Notes under the pieces: model-generated
What the model saw: the letters and a program-made list of their open reading frames with translations, nothing else
The model's database searches: none
Told to the model about the DNA's origin: nothing
Part shown: positions 50,369 to 63,600 of the stretch, piece after piece
How positions within the stretch are numbered: the stretch's first letter is position 1
Layout of the letters: each line of letters starts with the position of its first letter
Assembly: GCA_013398055.1 (NCBI GenBank)
Contig: VZRS01002391.1
Location: 270,517-334,516 of the forward strand
Direction of reading: 5' to 3'
Length of the DNA stretch: 64,000 nucleotides
Source: Ifrita kowaldi
Taxonomy: Eukaryota > Chordata > Aves > Passeriformes > Cinclosomatidae
Program-made: the position numbers and the translations under genes

Positions 50369-52974
50369 TCTCCCTTTCCTTCAGCTTTATCTATTAAAAC
50401 CAATCTGTGCAGCATCCTTCTGCCTCTGCCCTGTAAGCTAATGAGTACAAGACAGTGTTTCTTTCTCTTCCCAGCTACAATTTTCTCAAGACAGGGTTGG
50501 TTTGGGAGTCTAATTTGGGTGATGGTTTAGTGTTGTGAAATTCAAGCTGAGTTAAGCAGATAATTTAGGATTTTTTAAGTGGCACTTTTTACAATTTCCT
50601 CTCAATGTGACAGACTTTATTACATCCCTATGTGAAGTGCACTGTGTGTATATTAAGTACAAGGCTGCACACCAGTTCCCAGTTACATTCTGCAGCACAG
50701 TAGACAGCAGCACACATTATTTAACCCCCACACAAACTCTAATATCAAATTGCTTTTTAAGTAATATGCGTATGCCATGAAACAAATTCGTATAACCCCA
50801 TTGTTGTTTGACTTCCCTATGTCACATATGTTGTGGTGCAGATTTTGTTAGATAAGTAAGGCAACCCTTCAGGTCTTTGTTCTTTCGTTAATACCAGACG
50901 GTATCACAGTTCCCCGTGTCATGTCAGAGGCTTGGCCATACCTGCATTTGTCTATCTACATAAATATGATGGTGGATGTGAGACAAGAGTAACAAAAATT
51001 ATCAAGGAACTGCGTAGCTGTTTGGAGATTTTCTTGGAAAAAGTATCAAGAGAAATTGCAAGAAACTTTACAAAGCTCATATAACCTAGATAATCAAAAC
51101 CAGGTAAAAATTTAGAGAAGCAAACCTGGATTCTTTGACTGGTTTAACTAAGAAGATAACCCAAATCTAACCTGCTTATTTCTTCCATATTCCTAGAAAC
51201 ATAAGGCTGCATGTCACTTATTATACATATGCCCAGCTTTTTTTAACAAAATGTAACACCAAAAACCCATGTCTCAAGAATAAAGGATGTTTCTACCATA
51301 AGACAAAGGGAGAAATAGAAAAAATTAATCCCTAAAAACACCACTGAGGCCACATCTGCTACATTTATGTGGATTCAGTAGTGGAAACACAGCTCTGGTT
51401 TTGTGACAGAAAAATATTGCGTGGGTAAAACCGACAAAAATCCTGCTGTAATATGTGAACTGGACAACATTATGCTTTTTTTAGAAAATAAGCCGTTGAG
51501 GAAGCTGCAGTACACTCCTGTCTGTGTTCAATAGACTAAATAGGGAAACAAGTCCCATCATGTGGTCTGTTTGATTTATGATGTGCCTAAATCTTGAGAG
51601 AAAAAACTTTTACCTATCAAGCCTCTGTTCAAAAGAGTGTTGCATGGGAACATAAGTGAGACTGACAGGAATGTCTGTTGGTCCAAGGAAGTTGGAACAG
51701 ATGTGATAAGCATTTCTCCTCTCTTGTTTGTACTGCTTTTGACTTAAAACTATTAAAAGGGAAGGGCAAAAGCAAATATAATTCAAAGATGAGACTCAAA
51801 AATCATATCCACAGTGAACTTTTGATACACTGCTGCCTTGGTAATAGAATGGTCTCCAAATACAGTGAATTTCATGCTGACACTTTGATTAGAAAAACGC
51901 ATTAGGAGCTCATTATTTCTAAGCCCTAAGCACCATCTTCTAACACTGCTTGTTACATTGTGCACTAGCTCTTGTCTGCATTGGCTAGTCAAGTCATCCT
52001 GGCTTTTTATTTTTTCAGGGAGAGGGCCACCATTAAAAATTTCTGTAAAAGATATTCTTATTTCAGCTTCAAAGAACGAATACTTCCTATTCCTGAACAT
52101 GTACACAGTACGTCACTATAGACAAGCCTTCTCTGCTTTGTCATCCTTGATAAAATTTTGCTTATTTGGGATATGTTTTTATACCAAACACATCTAACCT
52201 TAACAGAGGAAATATTCCACTACTGGATAGTGACTATCTTTGACTGGCTGCTGTGATATCTGGATACTATGATGACAGGCACTTTATAAATAGGCATAGA
52301 TCTCCCTGCCTCTATCATGCCATTTATCACTTTGTTTGGAAGATCTTCTAATTACTCTGCCAATGTAGGTGGTCACAGTAGCTGAAGGAGTTGCTTTAGC
52401 TAGACTGCCAAATATCTAATTTGTCTTGTCATCCTTCACATTAAGTGCCTATTTCTTGTAGGGTCATTTCTCTGTGCTCATTCTTCCTTGATAGCTCTGT
52501 TACCTTTGACACCATAGGCCACTTACTACTCCACAAGAAACTCCCACCCCTAGGTTTATGTGACACCAACTTACTGTTTCTTCATCTGGCTGACAGCATT
52601 AGAGAGTTAGTGCTGATGGATCCCTTCTTTCTCCCCTGTCTCTGCTGGCATGTCTGAAGGCTCTGTCATTATTCCCCTTTCCCTCTTCCCAGTCACAGTC
52701 TGGATGTCTTTGCCAGCTGTCCTGGACCCACTTATTTCCCAGTGTTAATGACTCTTAAATCTGATCTTCTGCCTTCAGCCTTGCTTCTCTGTTATCTTGT
52801 GCTGGACTCCTCATGGATTCCTTAGATGCTGCATGCCTAAGGATGAATGTGCAACTTTCTTCGTGGCAGCTATGCTCTTTATCACCAGTTTATGCACGTG
52901 CCTCATGGTTATTCTGACTATTCCTTCAATTCTGTCTCCTTGCAAGCATTTCCTTCTAAAATACTGTTACCTCC
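50369..52974. other. Unique AT-rich non-coding sequence
   Basis: I found no gene or repeat that I can name. Reading frames at 51678-52197 and 52445-53033 are short and without recognisable features. Confidence 0.55.
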
Positions 52975-53088
52975 TGTCTTGGGGTGACTCCATCATGTAT
53001 ATCCCCTATCACGGCTTTATGCCAAACAATTAATTTTGTGCCTTTTCTGTGCCTTTAAACTGAGTTTGAGAGGGAAGAAAAAAAAAGG
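52975..53088 (+). mobile_element. 5' end of the same LTR-like element as at 15084, truncated by a gap
   Basis: It starts TGTCTTGGGGTGACTCC, aligns with 15084-15196 at roughly 96% identity, and ends at the N at 53089. Substitutions relative to the first copy include CATGG/CACGG, TTGATT/TTAATT, GTGTCTT/GTGCCTT and AGCTTG/AGTTTG. Its 5' flank (TACTGTTACCTCC) is unrelated to that of the first copy, so the two are separate insertions of one family. Confidence 0.6.
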
Positions 53089-53089
53089 N
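53089..53089. other. Assembly gap (single N) inside or at the end of a repeat
   Basis: The N lies 114 bases into the LTR-like element. The true gap length is unknown and a single N is only a placeholder. Confidence 0.85.
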
Positions 53090-54533
53090 ATCACTGTTCT
53101 TCCATTTCCTCTGCCTAATTTTACCAAAGTTCTTTTGCAATGGACTGAATTGAACTTGCTCTGACCTTTATTCTCCTTCGGTATTAGCTGCTGTTCTATT
53201 TGTTATAAAACTAGTTCCTTAAGGCAATTCCCTACCTCCTTTCTAAATCAGCAAATTTGGCATATGTGTATGCTAAAGTATTTTGAGACTAAATCTGAAA
53301 AATGTAGAAGAGTTTATTTATTCAAAATATAGTATACTTTTAAGCCATTATGGTAAAAAACTTTGACACCATGAATATTTGTAACACTATCAAAAAAATT
53401 TACTTTATACCATGGTGGTAAACTGGGTCTCTGTGGCAGTACTCTTTATATCTTCATGAACATGATATAAGATTTTCTATTGCAATGTATTATACAGTAA
53501 TTTCTAATTCTTTTCATCCAAAAATGTACAGCTGTAGCAATCTGTAATGTGGGAATGTTGCTTTCCAGACTGAAGCAAAGCTGGTCTCTCTATCTAGTCC
53601 CCCAAAACTGATGAACGAACAGAGATGAATTTTTAACCTGATTATCACATACAGTAGGCAAGTATTCTCAGAGGCTACATCTGACCACTCTTCCAGCTTC
53701 TGTGATGGTAGATACAGGGAATGTTTTATTTTACAAATTACAACAGTCATGGCATAAGATAGGCAGAAAAAAAGCTCTTTTAAATCCTGTTTTATGCAGT
53801 TTTATAGCTTCATAGGAACGAAAATAGTTGAATAAATTACCTATCTGACAGGCAACAAGCAAATCTAGGTAGGTAAGAAGGAGTTTTGTAATTGGTGGTA
53901 CTGAATAAATGTTAGGCCATTTTAAGCACATTGAGTCAGATTTGAATCATCATGTTAGAAGTTCATTCAGCAACCAGCTGATCTCCTTTGCGGGTATGAA
54001 ATACTGGAAGTCTGCTGGTGATTGCTCAGAGATTTTAAACAGTGGTACTGCTGAGTATTTTCCACTGTCCTCTATTTTTCTTTTCATATTAAAGTTGTAC
54101 TGTAAAGTTAAACACTGAGGATCAGTCAAGACATGTAGTGAGAAATTGTGAAAATTTCCCAAGAACAGCATTTTCGAAGTTGTTTTTCAGGACAAAAGTT
54201 GTTCTGAAAGTGGCAACTTTACAGCACCTAAAATCTGCAGAGCAAGAAGATTTGTAAGTATCAAAGCAAACACTATCAACTAATTACTTGTCATATTAAT
54301 AATGGTAATAATGGGGGGAAACCCCTGGATGAAATAAACCTGTTTATCATAACTCTGCAGGTTTTATCTTCTTTGAGTCTTAACTGGAAAGTGCTCCAGT
54401 ATGGCCACTGATGTCCAGGATCATGAATATTCAGAACAGGTAAGTGGTTGCCCTTTATCCAGCATGGATAAGGAGATTGACCTCAAGCTCTGACTGTGCA
54501 GAAATCTATAGTAGAGCTTACAGTTGTAAAAAA

Positions 54534-54556
54534 ACCCCAAACCCAAACCCAAACCC
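54534..54556. repeat. (CCCAAA)n short tandem repeat
   Basis: About four units of a CCCAAA hexamer follow an A run. It differs from the vertebrate telomere unit (TTAGGG/CCCTAA), so it is not an interstitial telomere repeat in the strict sense. Confidence 0.85.
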
Positions 54557-55583
54557 TTGACATTTCCATTAATGAGTACCACCATGAAGGGTTGATTTAC
54601 GAGAGAAGGGTAGGAATGCTCACAGTTGAACTGTGTCCCACCATGACAACCTGACTGTCATTATTGTGTAAAAAATACCTTCTGCTCTCCCTGCCTTTGA
54701 GTGTCTATAGGAGTGTTCCCAGCTTTTAAGATGTTACTATCAGCAAATATTGGACTGAATCCAACCTGAATTTATCTGCATTAACTATTTAATCTGAGAG
54801 AAGATTATATCTCCCTTGCCTAGTGTGACTTTAGTATAATAATCAAAATGGTATATATATATGCTATTTGCTGAGAATACTTGTTTACTGCTAATGTCTT
54901 CTTGTCCCTTTGGGGTCCTTTTAGGGAGATACTGTCTATTCCTTACCAATACAGATGGCAATACTGAATTATTTCACAGAAGTTTGTGAGGAGAAGAAAT
55001 CCACAGAAAGTGTCCCGTACTTAAAATAGACATGTCAAATCTCGGTTTTCATACTGATTTTATAGAAGTCATTGCACATCAACATTTGCACTTACCTAAT
55101 TTTAGAGTGAAGACAATTACTAAGTTGCAGGTGTTGGGGTACTTTTTTCCTACTGGTTTGCCATTCGTGCTCTTGTTCATCATCAACCATGGTTATTCTT
55201 TCTGAATAAAAGGCAGGCTTGTACATTTGTACTATGCAATCAATACTTATTCAAAAAACAAGATTCCTCATAGACCACAAAGTGAAAACTTTGAAATACA
55301 CTCTTCTGAAAAGTTCTGGAATTGACATATTAAAATATACAGAACCTGTCTCACTACCAAAAAGCATTCAATCATGCAAATGACATGTACAGGCAAATGA
55401 TATATATGGATTTAAATAGATGTTTAATAATCCAGAGAATAAAAAAGAACATTAATTTAATATCATGTGTATGACTGCAACTCATACCTGGACTGAGTTA
55501 GCAAACGTGACAGAAACACAAAGGAGAAAAAATTGACCTGAACAATTGAATTAGATTAGACTGAGGCTTAGATTTCAACAACA

Positions 55584-55605
55584 TAAACAAACAAACAAAC
55601 AAAAA
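55584..55605. repeat. (AAAC)n microsatellite
   Basis: Four to five AAAC units with no recognisable retroelement attached on either side. Confidence 0.9.
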
Positions 55606-56021
55606 GCTCAAGAGAAAGACCAAACAAAGGAAATCAAAATTCTAGTAATGTAAGTGACAATCTAGGTTGCTAACACAGATGTATGACATAAAGATGCCAT
55701 ACAGCATCACAATTTTTACACTTTACGAAAGTCTAAATATTTGAGTTATGTTTCTCTGTATGGAAATATGAAGGAAGGATTAGGAAATACTATCAAAAAA
55801 CATCTAAAGAGGTTTTCAAAATCTGTACATCCACTGAGATTCAAAAGATATTGATTCCTTTTTGTGATTGATGATGGGACTCAGGACCTCCTACTCAATG
55901 GAGTGTATTTTCTTATATAATTAGATTTTGGTCACATTGACATTAAAAGCAAATTTCCCACTGATTTTGGAATATGGAATTTTACCTATGTGGTAGGTTC
56001 AGCCATCTTCAGACAAAAATT

Positions 56022-56508
56022 CCTGTGTGCAGTTCTGGTCACTGCAATATAAAAAAGGCATTAAGCTGTTAGAGAGCATCCAGAGGAGGGCAACAAAGAT
56101 GGTGAAGGGGAATATGAGGAGCAGCTGAGGTCACTTGGTCTGTTCAGCCTGGAGAAGAGGAGACTGAGGGGAGCCCTCACTGCAGTTACAACTTCCTCAT
56201 GAGGGGAAGAGGAGGGACAGACACTGTTGTCTTCTCCCTGGTGACCAGTGACAGGACCCAAGGGAATTGCCTGAAGTTGTGTCAGGGAAGTTTAGGTTGG
56301 ATATCAGGAAAAGGTTCTTCACCCAGAGGGTGGTTGGGCACTGGAACAGACTCCCCAGGGAAGTGGTCACAGCACCAAGCCTGACAGAGTTCAAGAAGCA
56401 TCTGGATGATGCTCTTGGTGTGACTCCTGGGGATGGTGCTGTGCAGGGCTGGGAGTTGGACTGGATGATCCTTGTGGGTCCCTTCCAACTCAGCGTAATC
56501 TGTGATCC
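56022..56508 (+). mobile_element. CR1 LINE 3' fragment
   Basis: The plus strand begins in the CR1 ORF2 end (GTGCAGTTCTGGTCACTGCA), passes through CATCCAGAGGAGGGCAACAA and GGAGAAGAGGAGACTGAGGG, and ends at GGTCCCTTCCAACTCAGCG and AATCTGTGATCC. It is 5'-truncated at about 490 bases, with frame breaks. The 159-codon minus-strand frame (56197-56676) and the 105-codon plus frame (56267-56584) are shadows within it. Confidence 0.95.
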
Positions 56509-57111
56509 CTGTCTAACAATACCACTCACAAAAACGTCAAACACACAATTAGGTAAACTAGAAACTTTGTCCCAGCTATACTGATTCCATCTTAATGGAG
56601 ACTTCAAAGTTACACTTGTGTCATAGAAGGGTAGATTTACCATATCACACTTAGAGACCCAGCTGACACTACACAAACCACGCTCTAATTAGGTATGTCT
56701 GAACTAACAAAAAACCACAATTTCAGTTCCAATTTCCGATTCCTCATTGTAAAAGAAACGTTTTGAACTTGGGTGTGATTCTTCCTCATCACCAATCAAA
56801 CATATACTTTTTTTTCTTAAAGCAGGGTAGGCACAGGAGAAGGAGCAGCACTATTAACAGTCCAGCAGCACACGCGCTGGCTTCCCCAAAATAGATGGAT
56901 TAAGACAAGAAGGAAAACATTTTTGGTATAGAAACAGATTTGTGTTTAAAGCCTCTGTGGAATTATTAAAACCCTAATGAATGTTTTTAATTAACATCCA
57001 CAGTGTCCTTTTAAGGGAAATCATTTCGGAGTTGCAGTGAAAACCTGTTAAACAAATTGCTAGTTGGGAAAAAAATCCAACTCTGTTGGTAGCTCCTCTG
57101 TTTCAAATGCC

Positions 57112-57158
57112 TACACACACACACAGACACACAGAGATATACATACATATATGTATGT
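57112..57158. repeat. CA-rich microsatellite with 18-bp palindrome
   Basis: An imperfect (AC)n tract at 57112-57132 is followed by the palindrome ACATACATATATGTATGT at 57141-57158. Alternating purine-pyrimidine tracts like this are common and mutate by slippage, so the symmetry is probably a by-product. Confidence 0.85.
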
Positions 57159-59520
57159 GAATGGATGGTGGAAGATTTAGGCAATATTAGGTTATTTTAA
57201 GGAGAAGTGGTGGGTTAAATTTACACCCAGATGGTGCAAACTGGTGGCTGCAGTGCAGATATGCCAGGCTACACTAGCAAATAGATGTCTCTCTGCACCC
57301 CAGACTAGCAGAGAATACATACTTTAAATAGATCATTTTCTGTAATAGATCAATAGTTTGTTGTTTTACAGGTTCAGGTACATACAGTGGTTTGGCTGTT
57401 AAAAAAATCAATACAAATATAGTGCCATTTTTGCAGCTGGGACCAGTACAGGATGCTATAGCAAAGTGTCTTCTTCAGCTCAGCTCCAGCCACTCCACTG
57501 CTTCTCTAAAATCTCCCAAAATTCATTAAATTCTGCAGGACAAGCAAGGTGTTCACTGCTCCACAGAGCGAACTGCTTCTCAACCTTGGAAAGTAAAAAA
57601 TATAAACTCTGCAGCAAGGCTGTGGTTGTTTCTGGTAGGAGGCTAAAACAAGGGGTTGGTTTCACAGTGCCCAGTTTTCTTTTTTTTAATCTGAAATCTT
57701 TTGCATACCTATAGCAATCATGCAGCATATTCACACTTCCAGCTATCAGTGACAAAGAGGGATGTCTTTGCTGTTACCTGATTTGCTTTTGCTGCACACA
57801 GAACTGATGCTATCCCACAGCATATTTTGTACGTAATTTATAAACATTGCTTATAAATTAATAAAACTAAGGTTCTGGAAAATCTTTTTGTTTAAGTAAA
57901 GACATTTTTCATATCATATTAATCTTCTCTATTATAACTTTCATACAGGTGCACACACTTTGCTTATTTAAAAGCAATATATTAAGACTGAGAGAATTAA
58001 AATGGACTGTCCATGACTAAAACTGACTATGGAAAGGATGTAGCAGAACACTGCCACCTCCAGTTACAGACCATGCACAGAATATACTGAGCATATTATT
58101 CTGTCACTTACTCAGAATAAATGGTTAACAGGCATGAGCTCTGGCAAAAGGTTCAGGCTGACTGCCAGTGCAGAGGCATGCACACATTTGAGCCTTTGAT
58201 TACAGCTGATTTAAAAAAAAAATCCCAAAACTGATACCACGGAAACAAATAAACCATCACTCCCCACATACTAGTATGCTAGTATGATCAAGTTGCCACG
58301 TCAGAAAAGTTCTTATTACTAGGGACATTCAATTAAGGACTCTGATCTCTATCTTTAGGGCTTTCTCCACTCAGTTTATATTGGGCATAAGGAAAGGGAG
58401 TCTACCTTTGCATTTTCCTGTGTCCTTGCTTTCTGCTTGTCTAGGATGAGCTTCTGGAATAGTTCTACTATTCTGTGGGATAGCCTATAACATGCGAAAA
58501 TGTGCAGAGGGAGGGAACATCCCTCTGCACATCACGAGGGCTCATGACCCGGCAGAGGTGGAGGTTTAGACTGAAAAACTGCACTAATGTGGGGTTCTTT
58601 TTTTGGCCAATGTGAAGAGATAAGGGTCATCCAAATACTGTAAAGCAAGGAGAGCAGATTTGCAGCTGATCAGATAGAGAGGATGACTATGGCTGCTGCT
58701 ACCACTATACAGGGGAGGGAAAAGACATGAGATAATAACAGTAAAACATGTGAAGCGTGAGAATACATCTCCTGAGAGCCAGGTGGAAAAACCTCAAAAA
58801 GTTTCTGTACCTAATATCTCATGATGGCTAGAGCAGACTTTCTAACTTAGGTTTCAACTAAGGTTTATTGCTACCACACTGTCCTCCTTACCTCTCCTTT
58901 CCACCTCATCTGCCTTGGCCACTCTCTTGAGACCTTTCGTCTTCCTACTTCAGCCACTAAGCCATGCTACATACAACTCTGCCTTCTACATTGGATTGGT
59001 TTTTCCCTCTGTCACTTTTCCTGGCTTAGATCTGAATCTGCTCCTTTTCCTTGGCTGCAGTTGCATCGGAGTTTACTTGAAATACGTATTACCTGTCAGA
59101 TCAGCCACCAAGCTGTAACACTTGTTATTAGTACAGTCTCATGATCTGGGTATGATTTTTTTGGAGAGAAAGTGAGAAATTGAATGAAGCTGAAAGAAAA
59201 GCAAAAGGTATCAAGAGATGGAAAAAATAAATTATGAGTTAAGACCAAGAGAAAAGATAAATATGCATGGCCTGACTAAGTGGTATCTGGCTGGAGGAGA
59301 GTAAACAGATACACACAGGTGTATGAATAAACACAAAAGAAACAAAATATCTAGCACAGCACTTGGAAACATTAGCAATAGGGAAGAAAAGAAGGAGGTA
59401 TATTGAGATTAAATGATATATATTAGACAAGGAAATTGCCTTCCAAGTTGGAGCCTTACAATAATATTAACATTCTACTTTTAAAACAATTTGTGGAATA
59501 TAATTAACCTTTTAAAAAAT

Positions 59521-59540
59521 CTTTATCTTTAAAGATAAAG
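59521..59540. promoter_or_regulatory. 20-bp palindrome with two opposed GATA sites
   Basis: CTTTATCTTTAAAGATAAAG equals its own reverse complement over all 20 bases. It contains TTATCT and AGATAA, the two orientations of a WGATAR-type GATA-factor site, separated by TTAA. Palindromic GATA pairs are bound by GATA factors in known enhancers. Here there is no other evidence of function. Confidence 0.3.
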
Positions 59541-60130
59541 CCATTACCATTTCACACCAATATATGATTACATCATTTAAAACCCTATCACTGCCTGCAT
59601 AAATGAGAATTATTCTCAGAGAGGAGAACAAGTAAGAACAACCAATGAGCTATTAGTATGGAATATGTTTCCCTGTATCTCTGGAAAAACCTCAGGTGGT
59701 TTTCTCATTGAAAATAAGCATACTATAAACCCAGTTATGGTGAAAGGAGTGCAGAATTCTTTCAGCCAGGAAAAAAACCCAAAAAAACCAATTTGAAAGA
59801 TTTGGGGAAAATAGAAATATTCAAATTTAAAATCTCCCCAAAGAAACAGTTTAACTTACTTTTTTACAAAATGAGGTATATATTTTCAAATTGTCCTGAC
59901 TTCAAAAATTATAATAATTTTAAATTATCTAAATAATGAAATCATATACTCTCGATCACTTCATTCCTTTTTGTATGTTTGTTTGTTTGAGCTTTGTCTT
60001 TAGGCTAATTAAATAATTATTTATGCAGATCTATTTCCACAAAACAAGTGTCTAATACTGCCAGGGTAAGCCTCATACCAGATTTGTTATAATGATTTAT
60101 GAACAGTCATTGTAGACAGCACTCTTAAAT

Positions 60131-60695
60131 TTATAGAATTAAAAACCAAGAGATCATAAGGTCATCTGGGTTTATCTTCAGTGTATCATAGGCTCTTAAA
60201 TTCCACTAGTTTCCCTGGTATATATCCAAAGCTCATGTTTGACTAAGGTGTATCTTCCAGACTACACTGAGCACTGATGTGAAGGCAAGAGGTGCAGAAT
60301 CCTCCTGGTAATTTGTGCCAATATTTAATTGCTCGCACTGTTAAAAAATGTGTCTGATTTCTCATTTGAATTTGTCTGGCATCCAGCCATTGGCTCTTTT
60401 TATGCTTTTCTTCACCAGATTAAAGAGCCCTTTAGTGCCTAGTATATTTTTCCCATGAAGGTACCTGTACACGGTAATCAAGTCACTACTCAATCTTCTT
60501 GTTGATAAGGTAGACAGATTGAGCTCTTTTAGAGTCCCACAGTAAGGCATTTTCTCCAGCCCTCAAATCATTTTTGCAGCTCCTTCCTGAGCTCTCTCCC
60601 ATTTTTCACTGTCCTTTTAAAAAAGTGGACACTAGCGCTGATGAAATATTCCAGTAGCTGTCTCACCAGTTCCTTGTGCTCTTTGCCGTACTTAT
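60131..60695 (-). mobile_element. Ancient CR1-type LINE copy
   Basis: Read on the minus strand the order of phrases matches the old amniote CR1 type familiar from turtles and crocodilians. Examples are GAGCTCAATCTGTCTACC, GACTTGATTACCGTGTACAG, GTACCTTCATGGG, AAAGGGCTCTTTAATCTGGT and CCAATGGCTGGATGCCAG, with a worn GATGACCTTATGATCT-like end. It differs in sequence from the younger avian CR1 fragments elsewhere in the window and is more diverged. A 62-codon frame (60362-60550, minus strand) is a surviving remnant of the ORF2 end. The left boundary is approximate. Confidence 0.8.
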
Positions 60696-63600
60696 TCATC
60701 CTCTGAAGAAAGGCAGAGCTAGTCAGAAGGCACCATCTGGTGAGGAAGTCTGACTGGTAGGGGGCAGATTTAAATACTTAAAGAGTAGCAGAGGGGAGGG
60801 TGGAATGGGCAAAGGACATTTAAAGACTGACTTGCTAGACTATGATCATTTTTAGTTTCCCCAGGAGGTTAGTGAATTCTTCTCCCTTGGACTGCTATTG
60901 CCTGTGTTTAAAAAGGTGAATAGCAGCAGACTATAAAATATGGAAAATGAAAATTTCATTGGGATTACACATGGATGAGAAAAATCAGCATCTGCCTGCT
61001 GGAAAACACAGGACTAATGGGGATAAGGCAAGCAGGGAAAAAAAAAGAAGAGAAACGCCATGATTGTCAAATAGGAACAGAAAAAATCTGCAACAGTCAA
61101 AAGAATATAAATAGGAAGGGGATTCCATGGCCCTAATTGATGTTGTTATATTTATAAAGCATTGGATTACTGAAGTCTCAGAATGCAGGTCCAGTACTGA
61201 AGCTGATACCCACCCAGCAAACCCAACACCTGAGAGGGGACACTGATGATTTTTCTCCACTCAGCTCTTCAAATTGCATTTCTTAGTGAAAGATCCTTTT
61301 TAGAATCTTATAAAGACGAGTAAAGAACAGGACGTAGAACCTGGAGACTGTTTACTTATGCACCCAGCTGCTCATAACTGCTGGGGTAGCTCATGAGAAA
61401 AAGACTGCCAGACAAGCATACAGCTCGTTGCTGAGATCAGAGGCGACAGTCTGAGTTGCAGATATAAAAGACATGCAAGTCCAAGAGAGAGCTTTCAAAT
61501 GACTTTCAGAAGCTGCAGAAGCCAAAAGCACTCAGTTGTCCCCTTCTGCAAAGACTAAAGCATTTGTCTCTGGCTCTGCATTCAGCCATGCTTATTAGTT
61601 CCTTTAGGATCTGTAGATTTGTTTTCTACAATGCATGGGGACTGAGGAATAAACTTGAAAAGTGCATGTCAACTTCAGTTGTTACAGCAGGATCCTGCGT
61701 ACTACTGTGAGGGTATTAGTCCAGGCAAAAATATACTGCCTGAGCTCTTCACTGACCCTGTATCTGCAGTAACACAAGCATTGCTTTGTTACTTTTTTTT
61801 GTGCCATCCAAGTAATCAATAATAATTCATTATAAAGGATACACAGTATATAAAAATGTGATTTTGAACTCTCTTTGTAAAATTATGCTTCATATAATTT
61901 CTTATACTTCCGAGAAAGAAGAGTGCAAACTACTGTAATACTGTTGTTAGTTTCTGAATTATTTATAGAAACATTCAAACACCTAAGGCACATACAGTTG
62001 ATTTTTCTGAAAAATCAAAGCCTTTCTTTGTTGCTTAAGCCCTTTACTAAAGTTCCCATAGCAGCTGTCCATATAAGCTTTATTATTCCTTACTAATAAA
62101 TTAGGCAACATAAAGCACATCAATAAAAAAATTGCACTTTAGCTGCAAAGACAGTGAGAGTTTCTAGGAATTCTTGCCTAAGCCAATGGTGTAACTGAGG
62201 GAATAGAAAGGAAGACCAATATAGAAGTGTCTTAAAGGCTTCTTAAATACTGAAACAGAGGAGACATGGTGTGAAATGCGAGCGAAGAAACCTTTGCAGA
62301 CATTCTTTCCTTGTTTTGCAAACAGCCATTGCAGAGGCATTTTTTTCCCATTTAACTGACAATTAATCCCTTGATCCAAACACTAGCAAGTACTTGCCAT
62401 ACAAGTTCAATTCCCTCCAGATTTTATCTCTAAAGCAAGATTGTTACAAAAGCCCTACATTCTGATGCTTCCAAGTCACTTTTACACTGTGTTCCAGGAT
62501 GCACAATTTGAAAATAGAATACAGAATTGCTATAAATATTAGGAAGGTCTTTACTTCCAGGTGTTACTTTTACAAAGTAAAATAGTGACACCAACAGAGG
62601 GTTCCTTCATTCAGGGAATAACAAGGAAATACACTTAACTGTTATATTATTATAAGAAAATGAAATGTAAATTTTTAAATATTTATCATGAACTTGATAA
62701 AATTGGTTCTTCTTTTGAGAACTTCATTTTCTTATATTTCCTTCTTTCTTAAAATACATTGTTAGGGAACTCTAAAAAAACTTCATGTAGCTGGTCTTCT
62801 GTTATTCTAGCATGAAGTAAAACCTATGGGTTTTTTTCCAATTTATCTATTCTAAGCTGTGTTATATCCAGACAGATGCAGCATTCTTATAGAGGTATAA
62901 TGCTTTGCACTTATTTTACTATTTGATAATTTGATTTTTTATTTCCCAGAAATATAATCATCCATCTTTTTTCTGGGCAAATTACTCCACCATGTAATAG
63001 AATTATTAACTCCTCAAAAATCTTCTGTTCAAGCATCAGACTTGCTTCAATAGGGATAAGCATCCTTAATATGTTTGAAATGGAAACATTTTGTATTAAA
63101 TTTCCAGCTACTCTACAAGTTCACTAGATGACTTTCCCATTAGTGTTTTTGAAAGATGTACACCATGCATTCAGGTACATCTTCATATTCTCTGATATGA
63201 ATGTTTATTTCAGAATGTCTTTGTTAGCAGCAGGAATGTGACATTGCACATACAGTCAGAACAGGAGAGCAGAAAAATCCAGGTGCTATTCCTATTATTA
63301 TCCCATCTGCTTTTTGACCTTAGCCAAATTACACTGAACTTGTGCTACCTCAATTTCCCTACTTTAACATTGATATCAAGATATTTCATTCCCTGTGTAA
63401 CAAAGCTAAGAACTTCTTTATATAAAAATGGGAGAACCCTTAGCAAAATTGATTCAATGCAAAAAAGCTAATGCAATGCTATGGTTGAGAATCTGAACAG
63501 AGAACTCTCAAAAAATGCGAAGGCAAACTCCCACAGCAATTACAAAGTAGGTCATATTGAACGTATGTGTCAATGCATGAAGGGGCATATACTTGCTCAG

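Larger units (their letters stand above)
53090..56021. other. Unique AT-rich non-coding sequence
   Basis: No gene is recognisable. The stretch contains two short simple repeats (CCCAAA units at 54534-54556 and AAAC units at 55584-55605) and a short TA tract near 54853. Confidence 0.6.
56509..60130. other. Unique AT-rich non-coding sequence
   Basis: No gene is recognisable. The stretch contains a CA-rich microsatellite, an 18-bp alternating palindrome and a 20-bp palindrome with opposed GATA motifs, all listed separately. Confidence 0.6.

Noticed and set aside
54534..54556. Interstitial telomere repeat
   Set aside because: The unit is CCCAAA, not CCCTAA, and only about four units are present.
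56197..56676. 159-codon minus-strand reading frame
   Set aside because: It is antisense to a CR1 fragment; CR1 3' regions commonly leave long antisense frames.
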